Source of the DNA: Tamlana flava
GTDB taxonomy: Bacteria > Bacteroidota > Bacteroidia > Flavobacteriales > Flavobacteriaceae
Direction of reading: 5' to 3'
Length of the DNA stretch: 64,000 nt
Assembly (NCBI RefSeq): GCF_041287255.1
Contig: NZ_JBGGTX010000002.1
Location: 558,001 to 622,000, forward strand
The notes beneath the pieces were generated by a model. That model did not search any database, had not been told where the DNA came from, and saw only the letters and a program-made list of their open reading frames with translations. Below are positions 26,434 to 35,218 of the stretch, piece by piece (within the stretch, counting starts at the first letter, position 1; the number at the start of each line of letters is the position of its first letter). A program made the position numbers and the translations under genes.

Positions 26434-28041
26434 ATGAAAACTAATAATTACAGAAACTTATTTTTTACGTGCTTTTTACTGCTTGTTTTAATGGGCTGTA
26501 AAAACTCCAATGAATCGAAACAAGTTGTTACAGATCATGAGGTAAAACAAGCTTACACGGAAGAAGAGCTTTACCGCCCTAATTTTCATTTTACTCCCAA
26601 GACTAATTGGATGAACGATCCTAACGGTATGTTTTATTACAACGGGTATTATCATTTGTACTTTCAATATCATCCAGACAGTAATGTTTGGGGGCCTATG
26701 CATTGGGGTCATGCCATCAGTACAGACATGATTACTTGGGCAGAGCAACCTATAGCCATTTTTCCAGATGAGCTGGGCACCATCTTTTCTGGAAGTGCGG
26801 TGGTTGATATAAGCAACAGTTCTGGGCTTGGTGAAACAGAAAAGTCAATTCCTATTGTTGCGATGTACACCAATTCAAAAGTAAGGGAAGGTCAGCATGA
26901 CAAGCAAACACAGAGTATAGCTTATAGCAATGATGAAGGCAGAACCTTTACAAAGTATGAAAATAATCCAGTAATTGATAATGATACCATAAAGGATTTT
27001 CGAGACCCTAAAGTTACTTGGGATGAAGAGCGAAACAAGTGGATTATGGTGCTTGCAGCGGGTGACAGAATAAATTTTTATGAGTCCAAAAATTTAAAGG
27101 AATGGAAATCAATTTCCAATTTTGGAAAAGGGGTAGGAGGCCATGGAGGGGTTTGGGAATGCCCAGATTTCTTTAAACTACCTGTTATTGGAACTGATGA
27201 ATCTAAATGGGTGCTATTCGTAAGCATTAACCCAGGTGGTCCAAATGGTGGTTCGGCAACCCAATATTTTGTTGGGGATTTTGACGGCACAAAGTTTACT
27301 ATGGATAAAGAGTTTGAAACTAGTTTAACCAAGGAGCACAATTACTGGATAGATTTTGGAAGAGACAATTATGCAGGCGTAACATGGAGCAACGCTACAA
27401 AAAAAGATGGCAGTAAACTTATGATAGGTTGGATGTCCAATTGGGACTATGCGCAAAAAGTGCCCACCGAAAAGTGGAGAAGCGCTATGACTATTGCAAG
27501 AAATATAAAACTTCAAAAAAATGAATCTGGATATAGATTATTGTTTAATCCAGTTAGCGAGTTAGAAAGCTATAGAGGGTCAAAGTTTAAAGACGAAAAT
27601 ATTCAAATTAAGGAAGAAACTAATCTAATAGGGTCTACCGATATAGATTTATCAAGTTCTGAAATAAAGTTTAGTATTTCAGATTTAAAAGATGGTTCAT
27701 TTACATACAAACTCTATAATAATGAGGGAGATGAATTGCTGTTTGGTTTCGATAATACCAACAACACATACTTCATTAATCGCAAAAATTCTGGAAAAAC
27801 TGATTTTGAGGAAAAGTTTGCCAATAAAGTTTCTGTTGCAAAAAGAACATCAACGAAAAGTAAGTTGACAGGAACAGTCTTGTTAGATAAGACATCTATC
27901 GAGTTGTTTTATGATGACGGAGAAACAGTAATGACAGAAACATTTTTTCCTAATGCACCATTTACCCAAATGAGTATATCACCCAAAAAACAAGAATTTA
28001 TTCTTGAAACAATTGAAATAAATAAACTAAAGTTCAACTAA
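26434..28041 (+). CDS. Glycoside hydrolase family 32 lipoprotein (fructan hydrolase/levanase/inulinase)
   Basis: A 535-residue lipoprotein with lipobox LMGC (Cys22). The five-bladed propeller carries all three GH32 acid motifs: WMNDPNG (nucleophile D62), RDP (D191, transition-state stabiliser) and ECPD (E242, acid/base). A C-terminal beta-sandwich follows from about residue 390. It releases fructose from beta-fructans or sucrose; whether it is an exo- or endo-enzyme, and levan or inulin specific, cannot be told from sequence alone. It is the only glycosidase in the locus. Confidence 0.94.
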   Translation: MKTNNYRNLFFTCFLLLVLMGCKNSNESKQVVTDHEVKQAYTEEELYRPNFHFTPKTNWMNDPNGMFYYNGYYHLYFQYHPDSNVWGPMHWGHAISTDMITWAEQPIAIFPDELGTIFSGSAVVDISNSSGLGETEKSIPIVAMYTNSKVREGQHDKQTQSIAYSNDEGRTFTKYENNPVIDNDTIKDFRDPKVTWDEERNKWIMVLAAGDRINFYESKNLKEWKSISNFGKGVGGHGGVWECPDFFKLPVIGTDESKWVLFVSINPGGPNGGSATQYFVGDFDGTKFTMDKEFETSLTKEHNYWIDFGRDNYAGVTWSNATKKDGSKLMIGWMSNWDYAQKVPTEKWRSAMTIARNIKLQKNESGYRLLFNPVSELESYRGSKFKDENIQIKEETNLIGSTDIDLSSSEIKFSISDLKDGSFTYKLYNNEGDELLFGFDNTNNTYFINRKNSGKTDFEEKFANKVSVAKRTSTKSKLTGTVLLDKTSIELFYDDGETVMTETFFPNAPFTQMSISPKKQEFILETIEINKLKFN

Positions 28042-28053
28042 ATTAAATTAATC

Positions 28054-31000
28054 ATGAAATTAAAAAAACTATTTTTTTCGTCATTGTTTGCCCTAGTCTG
28101 TATTTGGGCACAAGGACAAGTTAGTGGCACCGTTACGGGGCAAGACGATGGTATGCCTTTGCCAGGGGTGTCAGTTATAGTAGCTGGAACCAGCACAGGA
28201 ACAGCAACAGATTTTGATGGTAATTACACCTTCGATGATGTTGATCCCAATGCCACATTAATTTTTAGCTATGTGGGATATGCAACACAAGAAATAGCAA
28301 TCGACAACCGAACTGTTATTAATGTAGTAATGATGGTTGATGCTGCTGCACTTGATGAAATTGTGGTAACAGGGTATTCCAGAGAACGGAAAGTAGATGT
28401 TACCGGAGCAATAACGGTAGTGGAGCTTGGTGCCACTGAAGGTGTAAGCATGAGTTCTGGTAGTGCCATTCAAGGGTTACAAGGTCGTGTTCCAGGCTTA
28501 TTCATTCAAAAGAATGGAGACCCAACAGGAATAAGCAACAGCATCTTAATTCGAGGCGCAACTACTTTGGGCAATAACGACCCTCTGTATGTTATAGATG
28601 GTGTGCCAACAGTACGACAAGAGGTTTTTGCGAGTATAAACCCAAGTTCAATTGAGTCTGTTCAAGTACTTAAAGATGCATCGGCGTCTTCACTTTATGG
28701 AGCTCGAGCAGGTAATGGTGTTATTGTTGTTACCACTAAAAATAGCGCAAAAGCTGCTGGAGGCGAAAAGTTTAATGTAAGCATCAATTCCAATGTGTCG
28801 ATGCTTTCTGAGAAAAAGCAACGTTATGATATGCTAAATGCACAGCAAAGAGGCGAGGCCTTGTGGCGGGCATCTGTAAATGACGGAGCAGACCCAAATG
28901 CAGGTTATGGTGAAATTTATGATTTTGACTGGAATGGCGATTTCAACAATCCGGTACTAAATAGTGTAACCGTTCAGCCATATGTAGGGGGAGATACCAG
29001 TGTACCTGTAGGAGATACTGACTGGCAAGATGAATTATATGAAACTGGGTATGTTTATAATAATGAAGTTTCCATCTCTGGAGGCACCGATAATTCCTTC
29101 CACTTATTTAATATAGGTCATTTAAGGAATACTGGAATTTTAAAGTATACTGGATATGAAAGAATTTCGGCTAAGTTAAACTCTAACTTTAATTTATTTA
29201 ACAATAAACTAAGACTAGGAGTAAACACTCAAATGTCAACATCGGATGAGACCTTGGCCTCCCGCGATGTCGGTAGTGCATGGACGCCGGGTTTAGGTAT
29301 CACCTTGGCGCCTACGCTGCCTGTTTATGATACCAATGGAGATTTTGCTGGTCCATTGGGTGCGGGTTATTCCGATAGAAATAACCCCGTGTTAATGCAA
29401 TATTTAAACCGATGGGATAATACAGACAGAACTAATTTTTTTGGAAATATATATGCTGAATTTGATGTCATTGAAAACTTAACCTTCAGAACAAGCTTAG
29501 GGTTGGATTTTGGCGATTACAAGAGAAAAGATATAGAGACAAAAGTCAATAATGGTTTTATAACAAGGGGTAACAATAGACTTATTTTTGATACAAACAA
29601 ATTCACAAGTTTAGTATTTACCAATACGTTAAACTATCAATTAGACTTGAATGACAAACACAAAATAGGTGTTTTATTAGGTACCGAGTCAATCCAAAAT
29701 GATTTTGACCGAATAGTCGCTCAAGCGGACGGTTTTGCCGTAGAATCAGAATCCTTTTTCCAGTTGAATGCGGCTACAGGTGCTAAAACAAATTCAGGCT
29801 CTTCAACTGGAAGTAGATTATTATCGCAATTTGGTAAAATTAATTACGGTTTTGAAGACAGATATTTGGCATCCTTTACACTTCGTCGCGATGGTTCCTC
29901 AAGATTCGGAGTTGATAACAGATACGGGATATTCCCAGCAGCAACTGTTGGATGGTGGATAAGTAATGAAGATTTTTGGAAAGACAATAATGTCGTTAAT
30001 TCCTTGAAAATTAGAGCTGGATATGGTGAGGTTGGTAATCAATCCATTGGTGATGTAGCTCGTTTTGGTCTGTTTGAATCAAGATATGGCCCAAATCAAT
30101 TGCAAGCTACTGGAGACACATTCTTTTTTAATACGTTTTATAATGTAGGAACTGCTTATGATTTAAATGGAGCAGATACAGGCAATTTACCTTCTGGTTT
30201 CGTGTCTATTCAAGCAGCAAACTCAGGTTTAAAATGGGAGACAACAAAAGAGTACAATTTTGGTATTGACTTCACATTGTTTGACAATAAAGTAATAGGT
30301 ACGTTTGATTACTTTACAAGAGAAACAAGTGATATTTTAACAACGCCACCTATTGCATCTGTAGTAGGTGAAGGGCAGCAACGTGTATTAAATGGTGCTA
30401 CAACCGAAACTAATGGCTGGGAATTATCCTTGGCATATTCCAATACTTTTAATAATGATTTGTCTTTAACTGTTTCAACCAACTTTGGTGCGTTCAGAGA
30501 TAAAATAACGCAGTTGCCTGAGGAAGTTGTTTCGTCATATCCGGGTACGGTGGATAATTCAATTATTGGTCATTCTCAATTTTCAATATTTGGTTACAGA
30601 ACAGCAGGGCTATTTCAAAGTCAAGCAGATATTGATTCTAGTCCAACACAAGTTGGCGCTAGGCCTGGAGGTCTAAAATTCCAAGATTTAGATGGCAACG
30701 GAAGTATCGGTGCCGAAGATCGCGACTTTTTGGGAACTACGCTACCTGACCTGGAATATGGAATCAGAATTGACTTAAATTATAAAAACTTCGATTTTTC
30801 TGTCTTCGGATCTGGAGTAGCTGGAAGAATAGGTCAAGACCCTTATATATTCTGGAATAATTTTGTCCAAGGCAGGGAAAATGCAGGCCTAGGTGTGTTA
30901 GATGCTTGGACTCCAACTAATACAGGATCTGATATACCATCTTTATCTTTGGCGTTTAATGATTTAAGAACTTCTGACTATTTATATAGAAAAAATTCAT

Positions 31001-31215
31001 ATTTCAAATTGAGAAATCTTCAGTTTGGATATTCACTTCCTGAAGACGTAATTAGCAAATGGGCTGGCATGACAGATTTGAGGGTTTACTTTCAGGGAGA
31101 AAATTTATTCTGGTTTACTCCAAAGGACTACATAGGTTCGGATCCTGAAAGAACAAATGTTGACAACATCCCTAACCCAACTATATTATCGCTTGGGCTT
31201 AACATTAACTTTTAA
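28054..31215 (+). CDS. SusC/RagA-type TonB-dependent outer-membrane transporter
   Basis: A 1053-residue protein with a signal peptide (ending AQGQ), a carboxypeptidase-regulatory-like domain (about 21-95, GQDDGMPLPGVSVIVAGT), a plug domain (LDEIVVTGYSRERKVDVTGAI and QGLQGRVPGLFIQKNGDP), and a beta-barrel ending in Phe (LGLNINF). With the SusD protein next door it imports oligosaccharides, here most likely fructo-oligosaccharides. Twelve bases after the GH32 gene, 12 before susD; one transcript. Confidence 0.95.
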   Translation: MKLKKLFFSSLFALVCIWAQGQVSGTVTGQDDGMPLPGVSVIVAGTSTGTATDFDGNYTFDDVDPNATLIFSYVGYATQEIAIDNRTVINVVMMVDAAALDEIVVTGYSRERKVDVTGAITVVELGATEGVSMSSGSAIQGLQGRVPGLFIQKNGDPTGISNSILIRGATTLGNNDPLYVIDGVPTVRQEVFASINPSSIESVQVLKDASASSLYGARAGNGVIVVTTKNSAKAAGGEKFNVSINSNVSMLSEKKQRYDMLNAQQRGEALWRASVNDGADPNAGYGEIYDFDWNGDFNNPVLNSVTVQPYVGGDTSVPVGDTDWQDELYETGYVYNNEVSISGGTDNSFHLFNIGHLRNTGILKYTGYERISAKLNSNFNLFNNKLRLGVNTQMSTSDETLASRDVGSAWTPGLGITLAPTLPVYDTNGDFAGPLGAGYSDRNNPVLMQYLNRWDNTDRTNFFGNIYAEFDVIENLTFRTSLGLDFGDYKRKDIETKVNNGFITRGNNRLIFDTNKFTSLVFTNTLNYQLDLNDKHKIGVLLGTESIQNDFDRIVAQADGFAVESESFFQLNAATGAKTNSGSSTGSRLLSQFGKINYGFEDRYLASFTLRRDGSSRFGVDNRYGIFPAATVGWWISNEDFWKDNNVVNSLKIRAGYGEVGNQSIGDVARFGLFESRYGPNQLQATGDTFFFNTFYNVGTAYDLNGADTGNLPSGFVSIQAANSGLKWETTKEYNFGIDFTLFDNKVIGTFDYFTRETSDILTTPPIASVVGEGQQRVLNGATTETNGWELSLAYSNTFNNDLSLTVSTNFGAFRDKITQLPEEVVSSYPGTVDNSIIGHSQFSIFGYRTAGLFQSQADIDSSPTQVGARPGGLKFQDLDGNGSIGAEDRDFLGTTLPDLEYGIRIDLNYKNFDFSVFGSGVAGRIGQDPYIFWNNFVQGRENAGLGVLDAWTPTNTGSDIPSLSLAFNDLRTSDYLYRKNSYFKLRNLQFGYSLPEDVISKWAGMTDLRVYFQGENLFWFTPKDYIGSDPERTNVDNIPNPTILSLGLNINF

Positions 31216-31227
31216 AAAATGGTAAAC

Positions 31228-32973
31228 ATGAAAAATATAACAACACTTTTTATAGGAATTATTGCCGGATTCATTTTGGTAAGTTGTTCCAAAGACTTTT
31301 TAGAGTACGAACCAGAAGGTGTGCTCTCTAACGAAAACGTTGCAACTGCAGAAAATGCAGAAGCATTGGTTGTAGCTGCTTACGCAGGTATTGCAAACGA
31401 TGATATGGTCGGCCCTTTAACACATATGTGGGTATTTGGCAGTGTGCGCTCTGACGATGCATACAAAGGTGGTGGAGGTCGAGGCGATGTGGATATAGTT
31501 GATCGGTATGAGCAATATAATTTAACAGCTGCTGATGATCCATCAGATTGGATGGGACCTAGAACCTGGACAAACTATTATAAAGCTATATCGAGAGCTA
31601 ATTTCGCACTATCGGTAATAAATGAAATTCCTGATGCAGATTACGACGAAAAAACTACCAGACAAGCAGAATTGCGTTTTTTAAGAGCTCATTGCCATTT
31701 TATGCTAAAATTATTGTTCAAAAAAATCCCTTATATCACTGAAGGATTTTCACAGGAAGAACTCTTGCAAATATCCAACAAGGTTGATAATGACGACTTA
31801 TGGAACACCATTGCAGAGGATTTCTTGTTTGCTTATAACAATTTGCCACAGGCACAGGATCAAGTAGGGCGAGCTGATAGAAATGCCGCTGCAGCCTATT
31901 TGGCTAAACTACGTTTGTACCAGGCTTACGAACAAAATGATATGCACCAAGTAACGAACATTAACATGTCTCATTTGCAAGAGGTAGTAGATTTTGCAGA
32001 TGAAGTTACAGGTAGTTTAGAACCAGATTTTGGTAATAATTTCTTGGATGGTTTTGATAATGGACCTGAATCTATTTGGGCGGCTCAATTTTCTATAAAC
32101 GATGGTACTACAGTAAGTAGGGTTAGCTTTGTAACAGGGTTAAATTCACCTCACGGTACCGGTTTGTACGGTTGTTGTGGTTTTCATTTGGCTAGCCATA
32201 ATATGGTTAATGCATTCAAAACTGATGCTTCAGGATTGCCTTTGCTAGATACGTTTAACGACACCAATATTTTTGATACTGTAGATGCCAACGGAGAATC
32301 ACCATTGACAGCAGGAGTAACTCTAGACCCAAGAATCGACCATACGGTTGGTATACCGGGGCGCCCGTTTAAGTACCGCAATACGGTTAATGAAGCTGGA
32401 GATATGGTTTATAACTTTAGCTGGGCAAGAGACCCAGGTGTATATGGTTACTTTGGCAATATGAAAGAGCAACAGGCTCCAGATTGTTCATGCTATGTAA
32501 AAGAAGGGCCATTTGTGGGAACTTCTAAAAACGTGGACTTTATTAGGTATGCCGATGTATTATTATTTAAAGCAGAAGCGTTGATACAAATGGATCAGGT
32601 TGATGCTGGTGTTACAATAATCAATGACATCCGAAATAGAGCTGCCGTAAGTACCCAGAGACAACTTGATGCAGGCGCAACCGATGTTTACAATGTTGGG
32701 ACATACCCAATGGGGATGTCAAAAGCAGACGCATGGAAAGCCTTGATGTTTGAAAGACGATTGGAGTTTGGTATGGAAGGCCCAAGATTTTTTGATCTTG
32801 TAAGATGGGGTATTGCGGCAGATGTATTAAATGCTTATCTTGATGTGGAAAAAACAAGAAAAGACTTTTTGGCGAATGCGAAATTCACGGCTGGACGCGA
32901 TGAATATTACCCAATTCCTCAAAGGGAAATAGATTTTACCGGAGGTTTGTATGATCAAAATCCGAATTATTAA
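31228..32973 (+). CDS. SusD/RagB-type nutrient-binding lipoprotein
   Basis: A surface lipoprotein of 581 residues: signal with lipobox LVSC, then the RagB/SusD fold with CSKDFLEYEPEG at the mature N-terminus, TNYYKAISRANFAL and RQAELRFLRAHCHFMLKLLF (TPR part), and the late motif FERRLEFGMEGPRFFDLVRWG. It lids the SusC barrel and binds glycan. An ATG three codons upstream (31219) lies too close to the A-rich ribosome site, so ATG 31228 is taken. Last structural gene before a hairpin. Confidence 0.93.
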   Translation: MKNITTLFIGIIAGFILVSCSKDFLEYEPEGVLSNENVATAENAEALVVAAYAGIANDDMVGPLTHMWVFGSVRSDDAYKGGGGRGDVDIVDRYEQYNLTAADDPSDWMGPRTWTNYYKAISRANFALSVINEIPDADYDEKTTRQAELRFLRAHCHFMLKLLFKKIPYITEGFSQEELLQISNKVDNDDLWNTIAEDFLFAYNNLPQAQDQVGRADRNAAAAYLAKLRLYQAYEQNDMHQVTNINMSHLQEVVDFADEVTGSLEPDFGNNFLDGFDNGPESIWAAQFSINDGTTVSRVSFVTGLNSPHGTGLYGCCGFHLASHNMVNAFKTDASGLPLLDTFNDTNIFDTVDANGESPLTAGVTLDPRIDHTVGIPGRPFKYRNTVNEAGDMVYNFSWARDPGVYGYFGNMKEQQAPDCSCYVKEGPFVGTSKNVDFIRYADVLLFKAEALIQMDQVDAGVTIINDIRNRAAVSTQRQLDAGATDVYNVGTYPMGMSKADAWKALMFERRLEFGMEGPRFFDLVRWGIAADVLNAYLDVEKTRKDFLANAKFTAGRDEYYPIPQREIDFTGGLYDQNPNY

Positions 32974-33012
32974 ATTGGAATATAAGTTTTTGTTTGAGTT
33001 AGTTTAGTTTTT

Positions 33013-33050
33013 AATCCAGGGGAATTTAATATTTGATTCTCCTGGATTTT
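33013..33050 (+). terminator. Hairpin between susD and the kinase gene
   Basis: A 13-bp stem (AATCCAGGGGAAT / ATTCTCCTGGATT, one G-T pair) with a 10-base loop, followed by a short T run. It probably ends or attenuates the susCD transcript just 14 bases before the kinase ATG. Confidence 0.65.
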
Positions 33051-33063
33051 TAAATCTTAAGAT

Positions 33064-33948
33064 ATGTCACAAATTATTTGTTTCGGGGAAGTGTTGTTTG
33101 ATGTTTTTCCAACCCATAAAAAAATAGGGGGTGCGCCTTTAAACGTTGCCAGTCGCTTACAGTCTTTGGGTAATGATGTCTCTATGATTAGTGCTGTGGG
33201 GAAAGATAAATCTGGTGATAAAATTTTAAGTTACCTCAATGAATGTGGTGTTAAAACTAATTTGGTTCAAGTTAACCAAGAATATAAAACTGGTAAAGTA
33301 AAAGTCATGCTAAATGAAAAGGGCTCGGCTTCTTATGATATAAAATACCCAAAGGCTTGGGATAAAATTAGGTTGACAGAGGCATCCAAAAAACATGTTC
33401 AAAAAGCTGACGCCTTTGTTTTTGGAAGTTTGGTGGCACGGGATGAAAGTTCAAGAAATACGCTTTACAGCCTTATTGAATTGGCAAAGTATAAAATTTT
33501 TGACCTAAATCTTAGGAGGCCGTATTATACAAAAGAGGTGCTTGTCCATCTCATGAAAAAGGCTGATTTTATCAAATTCAATGATGAAGAGCTTTACGAG
33601 GTAAGCCAGGCTTTGGGCTCAAAATACAAATCATTAGAGCAAAATATCAATTTCATAGCCGAGGCAACACTAACCAAACATATATGTGTTACCAAAGGCG
33701 AACACGGTGCTGTTTTATTATACAATGGTAAATTGTATTACAATAGTGGCTACCTGATTAAAGTGGTTGATACCGTTGGCGCTGGTGATTCCTTTTTGGC
33801 TTCTTTGGTAAGCCAACTTCTTAAAAAAGTGAACCCACAAGAAGCAATTGATTTCGCTTGTGCTGTGGGTGCACTAGTTGCCCAAAGTGAGGGGGCTAAT
33901 CCCAAAATATCTTACTCGGAAATAATGGCATTTGTTGATCCAGCTTAG
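33064..33948 (+). CDS. PfkB-family carbohydrate kinase, probable fructokinase
   Basis: A 294-residue ribokinase-fold sugar kinase. N-terminal substrate motif GEVLFDVFPTHKKIGGAPLNVA fits bacterial fructokinases; the C-terminal signature DTVGAGDSF holds the catalytic base D242 and the anion hole. It would phosphorylate the fructose brought in by the neighbouring symporter to fructose-6-phosphate. It completes the fructan locus. It converges on the next minus-strand gene with a 6-base gap. Confidence 0.88.
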   Translation: MSQIICFGEVLFDVFPTHKKIGGAPLNVASRLQSLGNDVSMISAVGKDKSGDKILSYLNECGVKTNLVQVNQEYKTGKVKVMLNEKGSASYDIKYPKAWDKIRLTEASKKHVQKADAFVFGSLVARDESSRNTLYSLIELAKYKIFDLNLRRPYYTKEVLVHLMKKADFIKFNDEELYEVSQALGSKYKSLEQNINFIAEATLTKHICVTKGEHGAVLLYNGKLYYNSGYLIKVVDTVGAGDSFLASLVSQLLKKVNPQEAIDFACAVGALVAQSEGANPKISYSEIMAFVDPA

Positions 33949-33954
33949 CGGTAT

Positions 33955-34272
33955 TTAATGATTTAATTTGGTTTTGTTTATTAATCTCAGTGCCAAAGAA
34001 ACAATATAGATTAACAATCCATAAATAGTTGTAATGGAACTCACCTTTAACCCACCAGCCATCATTTCTTGGCTTACTTGTCCCATTTCTTCAATGCCTT
34101 GAAATGCAATGTACAAGCCTATAATTTGCCCTAATATTCCAAAGGAAAGAGCCAAAAGGCCAACTTCTTTTATCCATTCAGGAAATTTCCAAAAACATAC
34201 AATAACACCTAGTAGTAAAATAGTAAGGATGGTCATAAATAATGGCCCACCTTGGTAAAATAAATCTAACAT
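33955..34272 (-). CDS. Small MotA/TolQ/ExbB-like membrane protein
   Basis: A 105-residue protein with three predicted membrane helices (about 10-28, 35-58, 80-98). The spacing and the segment GLYIAFQGIEEMGQVSQEMMAGGLKVSSITTIYG resemble the core of MotA/TolQ/ExbB proton-channel subunits (A/G-rich helix after a polar link). It is shorter than real TolQ or ExbB, and no ExbD partner is nearby, so channel function is doubtful. Confidence 0.6.
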   Translation of the reverse strand: MLDLFYQGGPLFMTILTILLLGVIVCFWKFPEWIKEVGLLALSFGILGQIIGLYIAFQGIEEMGQVSQEMMAGGLKVSSITTIYGLLIYIVSLALRLINKTKLNH

Positions 34273-34297
34273 AATTTTTGTTTTAAAAGTTTACATT

Positions 34298-34328
34298 CAA
34301 AACTATAACAAAGGTGTTTTTTGGGCAA
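34298..34328 (-). promoter_or_regulatory. Promoter of the MotA/TolQ-like gene
   Basis: On the minus strand TTG (34326-34328), a 20-base spacer and TAGTTTTG (34298-34305) fit the Bacteroidota promoter pattern, 26 bases upstream of the ATG. Confidence 0.5.
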
Positions 34329-34424
34329 TGTTATAAACCTGTCTACAGCTGTTAAATCCAATATTAAAGGGCTGTCACTTCAAATTTAAGGATTATTTAT
34401 AATGATTTATCATATTTTTACGGC

Positions 34425-34859
34425 ATGAGTAAAGGTCAAATTTTTAAAGTGATTTATTGGATAACGGCATCTTTTTTAATTGCCTTTTTGCTTCAAAACT
34501 CCATTCCTTTTTTTTGGGATGCCTGGTTGATTGCTCTCTTTTTATTGCCGGCTGCATTTATTGTAAAGTTTGGAATAGCAAAGACAAAGCCTTTTACTGG
34601 CGTAAAAAAATGGCTGCGGTATCTTTTTTTATCGTTGATATCATTGAACTGGGGTTACGTGGCCATCACAATAACTTATTGGTATTTTTTAGAATTGAAG
34701 GCCGATGCATTAGAGAAAATATTGATTAATCCATTTTTTATTTGGATGATTATTGGTTTTTTCATTCTTCTCGAATATATCCTTTTTAAGAAATCGAACA
34801 GCATAGCAAAAGAAACAATACCTATTTACAGTGATAGAAAAAAACAATTATTCAACTAA
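34425..34859 (+). CDS. Membrane-anchored LytTR regulator, N-terminal membrane part (frame 1 product)
   Basis: A 144-residue product with four hydrophobic helices (about 8-26, 31-48, 62-82, 102-122) and a short tail ending IPIYSDRKKQLFN. Such four-helix membrane domains often precede a LytTR DNA-binding domain in Bacteroidota. The frame ends four codons after a run of seven A (34838-34844). A LytTR domain continues in the -1 frame from the same point without its own good start, so this is either the first half of a broken gene or the short product of a frameshifting gene. The full protein would be about 230 residues. Confidence 0.65.
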   Translation: MSKGQIFKVIYWITASFLIAFLLQNSIPFFWDAWLIALFLLPAAFIVKFGIAKTKPFTGVKKWLRYLFLSLISLNWGYVAITITYWYFLELKADALEKILINPFFIWMIIGFFILLEYILFKKSNSIAKETIPIYSDRKKQLFN

Positions 34860-35116
34860 GTAATTTAGCTTATGTTGAAAGTAGGGGCGATTTTACATTA
34901 GCTGTTTTGAAGGACGGAACCCAATATAAAAACAATATAAAAATTTCGGAATGGGAACAAAAACTGAATAGTTTTGTGCGTATTCACAGGTCTTTTTTGG
35001 TCAACCCAGACTTGGCAACCTTAAACGGAAATGAAATAGTCATTAACGCTGAATGCTCGCTGCCAATTTCAAGGAGTTATAAAAAGCAGGTTGAAGCTTA
35101 TTTTAAAAATAACTAA
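34838..35116 (+). CDS. LytTR DNA-binding domain in the -1 frame (second half of the split regulator)
   Basis: Read in the -1 frame from the A run, this gives LSNLAYVESRGDFTLAVLKD and then SFVRIHRSFLVNP, the hallmark of LytTR domains, and it ends at 35116. The only start codon in this frame is a TTG at 34907, which lies inside the domain and would cut off its first strand. The upstream frame plus one re-read base gives a seamless membrane-LytTR protein. Independent expression therefore looks unlikely; see the finding on the A AAA AAA heptamer. LytTR proteins bind direct repeats in target promoters; no target is evident. Confidence 0.65.
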   Translation, partial: KKTIIQLSNLAYVESRGDFTLAVLKDGTQYKNNIKISEWEQKLNSFVRIHRSFLVNPDLATLNGNEIVINAECSLPISRSYKKQVEAYFKNN

Positions 35117-35184
35117 GCCTTCCCAAGGGTGAAAAAATAGCTCAAAAATCACAAAAAATCAGATTACCCATCCAATTGGTTTCT

Positions 35185-35192
35185 TATCTTTG
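35185..35192 (+). promoter_or_regulatory. -7 box of maeB
   Basis: TATCTTTG matches TAnnTTTG, 26 bases before the maeB ATG. A perfect palindrome GTTAATTAAC (35201-35210) follows in the short leader. No clear -33 box. Confidence 0.45.
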
Positions 35193-35218
35193 TTCGTTTA
35201 GTTAATTAACCAAAGACG

